From DP-19 sp036496285 (GTDB lineage: Bacteria > Desulfobacterota > Binatia > UTPRO1): a stretch of DNA of 64,000 nt. Where the stretch lies: positions 1 through 64,000 of the forward strand of contig DASXLI010000067.1 of NCBI GenBank assembly GCA_036496285.1, in the 5' to 3' direction. The notes under the pieces are model-generated. The model searched no databases and was not told the DNA's origin. It was given only the letters and a program-made list of their open reading frames with translations. How positions within the stretch are numbered: the first letter of the stretch is position 1; every line of letters begins with the position of its first letter. Below, one piece after another: positions 7,816 through 14,655 of this stretch. The position numbers and the translations under genes are program-made.

Positions 7816-8714
7816 ACGGCACCGCCGAAAAACTCGTTCAGGTCGCTCTTCTGCCCCTGCAGCATCGCGGCGATCTCGACCCACACCGCAAGACTGAGCC
7901 CGCTTTCCGCGAAGGACTCGAGCTGCTGCTCGGCGTCGGGCGCCACGGCGCCGCCCTCGAGGTCTGTCCAGTGGACGAGGCGGTTGGCGAGATTGACGAT
8001 GACCGGACCGCGAAGGGGCGTGCCCGGCGCGATCGGCTGATGATGGGTCTTGGCGGCCTCGACGATCATCGGCGGCAGCGCCCACGTCTCCGCGAGCCAG
8101 GCGCCGGCTTGCGCGTGATCGATGCCGAAGACGCCGCGCTCGCGCTCGACGAGCGGCACGTCGCTCACCGACCCGGCGTCGACGATGGTCGCGTACTCCG
8201 CGGGGAAGCGCAGCGCCAGCACCACGCGCCCCACGTCGTGGAGCAGGCCCGCGGTGAAGATCTCCTCGGGCTCCGTGGCGCGGACGCGTTGCGCGATGAG
8301 GCGCGACGCGGCGCCGACGAGCGCGGCGTGCTCCCAGAGGCCGGTCAGCAGGCTGCCGCCGTGGCCGAGAAACGTCTCCCAGACCTTCACGCCGAGCGCG
8401 AGGCTCCGCACGGTGCCGAAGCCGAGGATCATGATCGCGCGCGGCAGGGTCGAGACCTCGCGCGCGAAGCCGAAGAAGCCGCTGTTCGAGAGCCGCAGCA
8501 CCCGGCCGGTGAGCGCCTGATCGCGCTGCATCACCTCGACGAGATCGCGCGTCGAGGAGCGCTCGCCGTCGACGACGGTGAGGATGCGCGCCAGCAACAC
8601 CGGAATCGTTGGCAGATCCTTCGAATTGATGATCTGCGCTCGCAACCGCGCCAGTTGGGCCGCTTCGCTCGTCACCACCGACCTCGATTCCTCGGGACCC
8701 ATGCGACTTCGCAT
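7812..8714 (-). CDS. HDOD-domain signalling protein
   Basis: A 300-residue protein covered by one HDOD domain (a catalytically reduced relative of the HD hydrolases). Seen: KDLPTIPVLLARILTVVDGE and TRDLVEVMQRDQALTGRVLR at the N-terminus, the LSNSGFFG segment, TAGLLHDVGRVVLALRFP where active HD enzymes have the HD pair, and GIDHAQAGAWLAETWALPP. HDOD proteins act in signalling, often with kinases or cyclic-di-GMP circuits. The 4-nt overlap with the kinase gene argues that the two proteins work together. Start: the ATG at 8714 (MRSRM) or 8702 (MGPEE) are both possible; neither has a strong ribosome site. Confidence 0.88.
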   Translation of the reverse strand: MRSRMGPEESRSVVTSEAAQLARLRAQIINSKDLPTIPVLLARILTVVDGERSSTRDLVEVMQRDQALTGRVLRLSNSGFFGFAREVSTLPRAIMILGFGTVRSLALGVKVWETFLGHGGSLLTGLWEHAALVGAASRLIAQRVRATEPEEIFTAGLLHDVGRVVLALRFPAEYATIVDAGSVSDVPLVERERGVFGIDHAQAGAWLAETWALPPMIVEAAKTHHQPIAPGTPLRGPVIVNLANRLVHWTDLEGGAVAPDAEQQLESFAESGLSLAVWVEIAAMLQGQKSDLNEFFGGAV

Positions 8715-8861
8715 CACGGCACGGCAGCCGATCCCGACGGGGAAATATCGGATGCTCGCCACGCTGACTTGAGCGACCTCGCACCCGAGCTCCGGGCGCG
8801 CGACACCGCGATTTTGCTCGTACGCGACCTCGCAGAGTTGCACGGTCCGGACCTCTCCAGT

Positions 8862-9791
8862 ATGGAATCCTCCTTGGAGCGACTGCTCATCACCGGCATC
8901 GCGGGCGGCCAGGGCCGCCTGGTCGCGAAGCGCGTCGCCGACGAGTTCGACGTGAGCGGCGTCGACCGGGTGCCGTGGGAAGGCCACCCCCATCAGGTCG
9001 CGGTCCACAACATGGACCTGCGGAAGAAGAAGTTCGAGGACATCTTCCGCCGCGAGCGCCCGACGGCGGTCGTGCACCTCGCCTTCGTCCGCCACTTCCG
9101 CGCCGACCCCATGGTACGCCATGAGATCAACGTCGCCGGCACGAAGCGCCTGCTCGAGTGCTGTGCGGAGTACGGGGTGAAGAAGCTGGTCGTCCTCTCC
9201 AGCTCGTACGTCTACGGCGCGCTCCCCGAGAACCCGTACTACATGGACGAGGAGACGTCGCTGAACGTGAGCCGGCACTACCCGGACATCCGCGACCTGG
9301 CGGAGGTCGACACGCTCTGCACCACGTTCCTCTGGAAGTACCCGGAGATCGCAACGGTACTGCTGCGGCCGGTCAACACGCTCGGCTACTACGTCCACAG
9401 CGCGATCGGCCGGTATCTCAAGCTGCGCTACGTCCCGACGGTCATGGGCTTCAATCCGATGATGCAGTTCATCCACGAGGAGGACGTCGCCGAGGCGATC
9501 GCGCGCACCCTCGAGACCGGCGTGCGCGGCGTGTTCAATCTCGTCGGGCCCGGCGCGGTGCCGCTCAAGGTGGCGATCCGCGAGACCGGCGGACGTCCGG
9601 TGCCGCTGCCCGAGCCCCTGGCGCGCTCGACGGTCGAGCGCCTGTTCCGCGTCGGGCTCTATCACCTGCCGAGCGCCGCGCTCGATTTCGTCAAGTATCC
9701 CTGCACCATCGACGGCCGGCGGTTCCACGAGGCGACGAAGTTCCGTCCGATCTTCAGCCTCGAGGACACGTTCAGCAGCGTGCGCCATTGA
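8862..9791 (+). CDS. NAD-dependent epimerase/dehydratase (extended SDR)
   Basis: A 309-residue extended short-chain dehydrogenase. Seen: an N-terminal nucleotide-binding ITGIAGGQGRLVAKR (GxxGxxG), the acidic residue after strand two, VVHLAFVRH, and VLSSSYVYGALPENP. The usual catalytic YxxxK is not obvious: the corresponding place reads RHYPDIRDL, i.e. Tyr with Arg in the Lys position. That could change or abolish catalysis. It opens a plus-strand operon with an acyltransferase and a patatin, so a role in lipid or cell-envelope sugar metabolism is likely. The start at 8862 is chosen because the Rossmann motif begins nine residues later. Confidence 0.85.
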   Translation: MESSLERLLITGIAGGQGRLVAKRVADEFDVSGVDRVPWEGHPHQVAVHNMDLRKKKFEDIFRRERPTAVVHLAFVRHFRADPMVRHEINVAGTKRLLECCAEYGVKKLVVLSSSYVYGALPENPYYMDEETSLNVSRHYPDIRDLAEVDTLCTTFLWKYPEIATVLLRPVNTLGYYVHSAIGRYLKLRYVPTVMGFNPMMQFIHEEDVAEAIARTLETGVRGVFNLVGPGAVPLKVAIRETGGRPVPLPEPLARSTVERLFRVGLYHLPSAALDFVKYPCTIDGRRFHEATKFRPIFSLEDTFSSVRH

Positions 9792-9814
9792 GCGACGCCC
9801 CCAAGGAAGAGCCC

Positions 9815-10843
9815 GTGCCGAAGCCCGGCAAGCACCCCGCACGGCGCGCGCGTCCACGGGCGTCGGCGCGCCGGACGCCGCGCCCGTCGCCCGAGATCGA
9901 CGACGGCGCGCCCGCCATCGAGCGCGCCTTCGGGCTCGGGCCGGGCGGTATCCCGAGCGCGCGCGAGCCCGACGTGCTGGGCGACTCGCTCGACGGGCTC
10001 CAGAGCCTGGCCGGCGGCATCCTCGAGAGCCTCGCGCCGCGCTTCGTGCGCGACCTGAACCACGAGATCCGCGACCGGCTGGCCAAGGCGCCGCTCGAGC
10101 TCAACGGCTACGGCTACGATCCGTGGGGCCTGAACGTCGACGTCGCGCGCCGCACGATGCTCGTCTTCGCGCTCTTCTACAAATACTACTTCCGGGTGAA
10201 GGCCTACGGCCTCGAGCACCTGCCGCGCGGCCGCATGCTGGTGATCGCCAATCACGCGGGCCAGATCGCGATCGACGCCTGCATGATCGGCACGGCGACC
10301 GTGCTGGAGGCCGATCCACCGCGGCCCCTGCGCGGCATGGGTGAGTACTGGCTGCCGACCCTGCCCTTCTTCAACGTGTTCATGTCGCGCGTCGGCGGCG
10401 TCGTCGGCACGCCGAAGAACTGCATCGACATCCTGCACCACGACGAGGCGGTGATCGCGTTCCCGGAAGGCGTGCGCGGCATGAACAAGCCGTTCCGCGA
10501 CCGCTACAAGCTGCAGGAGTTCGGCAACGGCTTCATGCGGCTCGCGCTGCAGACGGGCACGCCGATCGTGCCGGTCGCGGTCGTCGGATCCGAGGAGCAG
10601 GCGATCTCGCTCGGCAACTTCAAGCCGCTCGCGAGCCTGCTCTCGATGCCAGCCTTCCCGATGGTGCTCAACGCGTTCCCGCTGCCGACGCGCTACCACA
10701 TCTATTTCGGCGAGCCGATGGAGTTCCGCGGCAACCCGAACGACGAGGACGAGGTGATCGTGAAGAAGGTGGAGCAGGTGAAGGGTCGCATCGACGACAT
10801 GATCCAGCGCGGACTGCGGCAGCGCCGCAGCATCTTCTTCTAG
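9815..10843 (+). CDS. PlsC-type lysophospholipid acyltransferase
   Basis: A membrane-associated 1-acyl-glycerol-3-phosphate-type acyltransferase, 342 residues from a GTG at 9815 that has AAGGAAGAG just upstream. A TTG at 9788 overlapping the preceding stop (TTGA) is the alternative. The first 40 residues are Arg/Pro-rich and look disordered. The acyltransferase block begins at LVIANHAGQIAIDACM (His and Asp spaced as in the NHxGxxxxD subgroup), followed by FPEGVRGMNKPF (substrate phosphate binding) and PIVPVAVVGSEEQ. The subgroup is related to proteins found beside patatins in actinobacteria and deltaproteobacteria. It ends 2 nt before the patatin gene. The exact acceptor is not known. Confidence 0.88.
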   Translation: MPKPGKHPARRARPRASARRTPRPSPEIDDGAPAIERAFGLGPGGIPSAREPDVLGDSLDGLQSLAGGILESLAPRFVRDLNHEIRDRLAKAPLELNGYGYDPWGLNVDVARRTMLVFALFYKYYFRVKAYGLEHLPRGRMLVIANHAGQIAIDACMIGTATVLEADPPRPLRGMGEYWLPTLPFFNVFMSRVGGVVGTPKNCIDILHHDEAVIAFPEGVRGMNKPFRDRYKLQEFGNGFMRLALQTGTPIVPVAVVGSEEQAISLGNFKPLASLLSMPAFPMVLNAFPLPTRYHIYFGEPMEFRGNPNDEDEVIVKKVEQVKGRIDDMIQRGLRQRRSIFF

Positions 10844-10845
10844 CC

Positions 10846-11910
10846 ATGGCGCGCCGGCAAAAGCGGGTCTTCATCCTCGGCGGCGGCGCGGCGCTCGGCG
10901 CGCATCACGTGGGCGCGCTCAAGTACCTCGACGAGCAGGGTATCAAGCCGGACGTGATCGTCGGCAGCTCGATCGGCGTCATCAACGCCTGCTGCTACGC
11001 CTCGGGCGGCGTGCCGCAGCTCGAGCAGGCCTGGAACGAGTTCCGCTCGCTGCCGCGCATCTTCTCGCCGTCGTTCATCCACAACCCGCTCTTCGGCCGC
11101 TCGCTCTTCTCGATGGACCGCCTGAGTGGGGCGATCGAGGAGTTCATCGACTTCCCGAAGATCTTCGAGAGCCGCCTCGATCTCGAGTTCATCCTCTTGA
11201 ACCTCTCGCGCGGCCGCGGCGAGGTCTACTCGAAGCGCGACTGCAAGGACTGGCGCGAGCTGCGCACGATCTCGCGCGCGGGCTATGCGATCCCGTTCCT
11301 CTTCCCGCCGATCCAGTTCCGCGGCGACGAGTTCGTCGACGGCGGCTTCGCCTGGAACATCCCGCTGGAGCACGCGCTCGGCCTGGGCGCGACCGAGATC
11401 TACCTGCTGGCGCCGATCGCGAGCCAGCTGCCCTACAAGGGACGCTTCCGCTCGTTTCCCGACTTCATCCAGCGCTTCGTCGACGTGATGTGGCGGACGA
11501 TCGGCAACATGGGCTACCTCTACGCCCGCATGGAGAGCGGCCGGCTGAACGGCGTGCCGGTCACCGTCATCGAGCCGGGCGAGCAGTACAGCGGATTCGG
11601 CGCGCTGCACGTCTTCAACGCGTACCCGCGGAAGAACCGCGGGCTGATGGAGGCCGGCTATCGCGACGCGAAGCGCGTCTTCGCCGCGCGCCGCCGTCTC
11701 GAGGAGCACGCGCGCAGCCAACGCGTACGGGCCGAGGCCGGAGACCGCCCGCGCCAGATCCGACGCCCGATCGAGACGCGCGATGCACGGCCCGTCGTCG
11801 CCGTCGAGGGCGGCGCCGTCCTGCCCGCGACGGCCCCGGCACCCGCGGTCGCCGGCACGGGCGCCAAGGTCGTCTCGCTGCGCTCACCCGAGCCGCGCGC
11901 GAAATCCTGA
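10846..11910 (+). CDS. patatin-like phospholipase
   Basis: A 354-residue patatin-family serine acyl hydrolase. Seen: the oxyanion loop ILGGGAALGAHHVGAL near the N-terminus, the nucleophile elbow IVGSSIGVINACC (S42), and the catalytic aspartate in EFVDGGFAWN (D165), so the Ser-Asp dyad is complete. No signal peptide is present. The C-terminal 90 residues are Arg- and Ala-rich, probably disordered. It follows the PlsC gene by 2 nt; an acyltransferase next to a phospholipase suggests acyl-chain remodelling (deacylation and reacylation) of membrane or storage lipids. Substrate and regulation are not visible. Confidence 0.9.
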   Translation: MARRQKRVFILGGGAALGAHHVGALKYLDEQGIKPDVIVGSSIGVINACCYASGGVPQLEQAWNEFRSLPRIFSPSFIHNPLFGRSLFSMDRLSGAIEEFIDFPKIFESRLDLEFILLNLSRGRGEVYSKRDCKDWRELRTISRAGYAIPFLFPPIQFRGDEFVDGGFAWNIPLEHALGLGATEIYLLAPIASQLPYKGRFRSFPDFIQRFVDVMWRTIGNMGYLYARMESGRLNGVPVTVIEPGEQYSGFGALHVFNAYPRKNRGLMEAGYRDAKRVFAARRRLEEHARSQRVRAEAGDRPRQIRRPIETRDARPVVAVEGGAVLPATAPAPAVAGTGAKVVSLRSPEPRAKS

Positions 11911-11941
11911 GCGCCGCTCGGCGCGACGCCCGAGCTTATCC

Positions 11942-13378
11942 ATGACCGGAGCACCATGGCGGGAGGCCGAGGTTCCGGAGGGCGTGCGCGTCGCCGTACG
12001 CGCGCTGAACACGGCGGCGATCGACGCCGACGAGCTCGCCCGCGCAGCCGAGCGGAAACGTGGCGGCCCCGCGCTGCTGCAGGCCGCCTTCGATCAGCAG
12101 CGCAGCGTGTTCGGCGGCTTCGAGCCAACGAGCGTCGAGCGGGACGATGACGGGCTCTTCGTCGTGCACGGCTCCGACGCGAAGGGACGCCCCTGCGTGA
12201 CGCGCGTGCGCATCGCTCCCGAGGCGCCCCACGCCATCCGCTCGCAGGTCACCTATGTCGCAGCCGCGGACGGGTACACCTGTCGGACCGCCGCCGCCGC
12301 CGACTACGACGCGTGCGCGGGTGTCGAGGCGGCAACGCCCACGGTCGCCGGCGAGGGCCGCTACTTCCTGGCACGCGGCGCCGAGTTTCGCGCCTACATC
12401 GAGCTGCTCCGGATCACGTCTATTTTTGAGCGGGCGCTCGCGACCGCTCTCCTCTGCGCGGTCGGCGCCTGCAGCACGCCCACGGCGAGGGAGACGGTGA
12501 TCGCCGGCGCGCAGCGGCCGCCCGCGAGCGGCCGATCGTTGACGTACCCCGACCTGCTGCCGGAGCAGACCGTGATCCCGTTGGTGCTGCACCGGGACAT
12601 GCCGTTCGTCCGGGTCGCGATCGATCGACGGGATGCCGGCGAGTTCCTGGTCGACACCGGCACCGCGACGAACGCGATCGCGGAGGACGTGGCCGATCGG
12701 CTCGGGCTTGCCGAGCTCACCGAGGCGCCGCTCGCGGGCATCCACGTGCAGTCGACCGCGAGCGTGCGCAAGGTCGCGCATCTCGCGATCGGCGGCGTCG
12801 ACGTGGCCCCGGACCCGATCGCCGTGATCGACCTCGACGAGGTGAGTCGCTACACGGGCATCTCGGTCGCTGGCATCATCGGCTTCCCGACGCTCGCGCA
12901 GGTGCCGTTCGCGATCGATCTCCACGCGGCGACGCTGACGCTCTACAGCCCCACGCGCTTCGCGCCGCCGACGGTCGACGCGACGCTGCTGCGCGTCTAC
13001 CGCGACCAGCCGTACGTCAGCGCGATCTGCGCCGACGGCGCCGAGGCCCTCCTGCTCCTCGACACCGGCGCGAGCGTGCCGCTCGTCCTCTGGCGTCCGT
13101 TCGTCGCGCGCGTCCCCGATCTCGTCTCGCCCCCGAAGGGCTGGACCACCACGTTCGGCGCCGGCGGCGGCACGCAGGTCGAAGCGTCCGAGCTGCGCCA
13201 TCTCCGCCTGTTCGGCCGCGACCTCGACGGCATCGCCGTGATCGTGCAGGCGCCGCCGCCGACGGCCTGGAAGCACAGTCGCGCGGCGGGCATCGTCGGT
13301 CTCCCCCTCCTGCGCGACCAGCGCGTCACCGTCGACGCCGCCTCGCACCGGGTGTGGATCGAGCGTGCGGGCAGCTGA
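11942..13378 (+). CDS. two-lobed aspartyl-protease lipoprotein fused to a GNAT-like stump
   Basis: A 478-residue frame with two unlike parts. Residues 1-160 are soluble and end in AADYDACAGVEAATPTVAGE and FLARGAEFRAYIELL, which looks like the first strand-helix region of a GNAT acetyltransferase, cut off before its acetyl-CoA loop. Right after this comes IFERALATALLCAVGACSTP, a lipoprotein signal with its lipobox Cys at residue 177, now internal. The rest is a retropepsin-like protease with two active-site motifs, LVDTGTATNAI (D238) and LLDTGASVPLV (D374), i.e. two lobes in one chain. No ATG, GTG or TTG exists in frame near the signal, so the protease has apparently lost its own start. An ATT start at 12422 is a speculative alternative. 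Confidence 0.75.
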   Translation: MTGAPWREAEVPEGVRVAVRALNTAAIDADELARAAERKRGGPALLQAAFDQQRSVFGGFEPTSVERDDDGLFVVHGSDAKGRPCVTRVRIAPEAPHAIRSQVTYVAAADGYTCRTAAAADYDACAGVEAATPTVAGEGRYFLARGAEFRAYIELLRITSIFERALATALLCAVGACSTPTARETVIAGAQRPPASGRSLTYPDLLPEQTVIPLVLHRDMPFVRVAIDRRDAGEFLVDTGTATNAIAEDVADRLGLAELTEAPLAGIHVQSTASVRKVAHLAIGGVDVAPDPIAVIDLDEVSRYTGISVAGIIGFPTLAQVPFAIDLHAATLTLYSPTRFAPPTVDATLLRVYRDQPYVSAICADGAEALLLLDTGASVPLVLWRPFVARVPDLVSPPKGWTTTFGAGGGTQVEASELRHLRLFGRDLDGIAVIVQAPPPTAWKHSRAAGIVGLPLLRDQRVTVDAASHRVWIERAGS

Positions 13379-13392
13379 GCGCTGTCCTCAGC
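13374..13392. terminator. short hairpin at a convergent gene junction
   Basis: GCTGAG (13374-13379) and CTCAGC (13387-13392) flank a 7-nt loop. The hairpin spans the stop codons of the plus-strand protease gene and the minus-strand Ogt gene, which end 10 nt apart. No U tract is present; a bidirectional terminator role is inferred from position. Confidence 0.3.
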
Positions 13393-14125
13393 GGTTCCGG
13401 CCGGCGGCAGCAGCTCGCCGGGTGCAAACCTTGCACCGGCGATACCCGACGCTCCGCGCCTCCGCGACCGACGCGAAGACGACGCGCCGGTCGGGACCGA
13501 TGCGGCGCTCGTGCGGGCACCCGTGCAGGCAGACGATGCGGGTCGAGGTGCAGCCGACGTAGAGCGGCGTGGCGTGCTCGAGGCCGAGCAAGCGCTCCTT
13601 GAGCGACGGGCCGAAGATGTAGTTGCCGAGCGCGCCGTCGCTCCGCACGACGCGGTGGCAGGGCACGAGGAGCGGCACCGGATTGTGGCCGAGCGCGGTG
13701 CCGGCGGCGCGCACGGCGCGGGCGTTCCCGGCCCGGGCGGCGACCCAGGCGTACGGGCGGACGGTGCCGAACGGAATCGCGGCGGCGCTGCGCAGCACGG
13801 CACGCTGGAACGGCGGAACCGCGGCGAGGTCGACGGGCACGTCGAAGAAGGCGCGCTCGCCGGCGAGGTACTGCCGCAGCTGCTCGCGCGCCTCGTCGGC
13901 GACGGCGCGCGCGCCGGATCCCTCGGCGACGGTGAGGCCGCGCCCGAGACGCAGACGGGCGATGCCGCGGGACGACGCGGTCAGGTCGAAACGCAGCGTC
14001 GCCGTCCGCGACGCGCGCGCTGCGCGCCGGCGCACGTCGGCCGCGACCCGCTCGGCGCGGCGGTGCGGCAGCTCGCCGCTCTGCAGCAGTGCGCGCAGGC
14101 GCTCGTCGATGTCGGACGTCGTCAT
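13388..14125 (-). CDS. Ogt-type alkyltransferase fused to C-terminal Ada zinc domain
   Basis: A 245-residue protein joining two parts of the Ada alkylation response in an unusual order. Residues 45-180 are a methylated-DNA-protein-cysteine methyltransferase: FQRAVLRSAAAIPFGTVRPY, then PVPLLVPCHRVV with acceptor C156, then GALGNY. Residues 188-237 match the Ada metal-binding domain: C199-x3-C203 in TRIVCLHGCPHERR and C231-x2-C234 in YRRCKVC. In Ada, the first of these cysteines is methylated by phosphotriesters and switches on transcription. Here the domain is C-terminal and no AraC helix-turn-helix is present. The N-terminal 40 residues are helical and basic. Its ATG overlaps the stop of an ECF sigma gene, hinting that the sigma factor replaces the missing transcription domain (inference). 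Confidence 0.88.
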   Translation of the reverse strand: MTTSDIDERLRALLQSGELPHRRAERVAADVRRRAARASRTATLRFDLTASSRGIARLRLGRGLTVAEGSGARAVADEAREQLRQYLAGERAFFDVPVDLAAVPPFQRAVLRSAAAIPFGTVRPYAWVAARAGNARAVRAAGTALGHNPVPLLVPCHRVVRSDGALGNYIFGPSLKERLLGLEHATPLYVGCTSTRIVCLHGCPHERRIGPDRRVVFASVAEARSVGYRRCKVCTRRAAAAGRNR

Positions 14126-14655
14126 GATCGTTCCTCCAGGTGGCGGCGCATCTGGCGCTTGGCCCGCCCGAGCTGTGTCTTGACCGTGTTCACCGAGATG
14201 CCGCGGACGCGCGCGATCTCGCCGTACGAGAGCCCGCCGACGTAGCAGCAGAGCAGGATGATGCGCGCCTCGCCGGGCAGCCGCGCCAGCGCCCGCTCGA
14301 CGTCGATGCGCTCGGCGGCCTGAGGGGCCTGGACGGCCTGGACGACCGCGGTGCGCGGCGCCGCCGCGGGCTCGTCGAGCCGGCGGCGGCGCCAGGCGTC
14401 GATGCAGACGTTGGTGAGCACCCGATAGAGCCAGGTCGAGCCCTTCCAGCTCGGATCGTAGGCCCGAGCGCGCTCGAGCACGCGCAGGAACGCGAGCTGC
14501 ACCGCATCCTCCGCGTCGGCGTCGCGGCCGAGCATCCGCCGGGCGATCGCATGGAAGCGGCCGTCGTAGCGGCGCACGAGCACAGTGAACGCGTCCGCGC
14601 GGCCGCGCGCGACGCCCCGCAGGAGGCTCGCGTCGGTCGGCTCGTCAAGGCTCAC
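14122..14655 (-). CDS. ECF-family RNA polymerase sigma factor
   Basis: A 177-residue sigma-70 family factor with only regions 2 and 4. Region 2: AFTVLVRRYDGRFHAIARRM, DAEDAVQLAFLRVLERA, WLYRVLTNVCIDAWRRRR. Region 4: RLPGEARIILLCCYVGGLSY and GEIARVRGISVNTVKTQLG, the promoter -35 binding helix-turn-helix. The GTG start at 14655 overlaps the P450 stop (GTGA); longer N-terminal starts would run into the P450 gene. No anti-sigma factor with a zinc or membrane domain is adjacent; the gene in the usual anti-sigma position is the Ogt/Ada fusion. The presumed regulon is unknown, and it may include this operon. Confidence 0.93.
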   Translation of the reverse strand: MSLDEPTDASLLRGVARGRADAFTVLVRRYDGRFHAIARRMLGRDADAEDAVQLAFLRVLERARAYDPSWKGSTWLYRVLTNVCIDAWRRRRLDEPAAAPRTAVVQAVQAPQAAERIDVERALARLPGEARIILLCCYVGGLSYGEIARVRGISVNTVKTQLGRAKRQMRRHLEERS

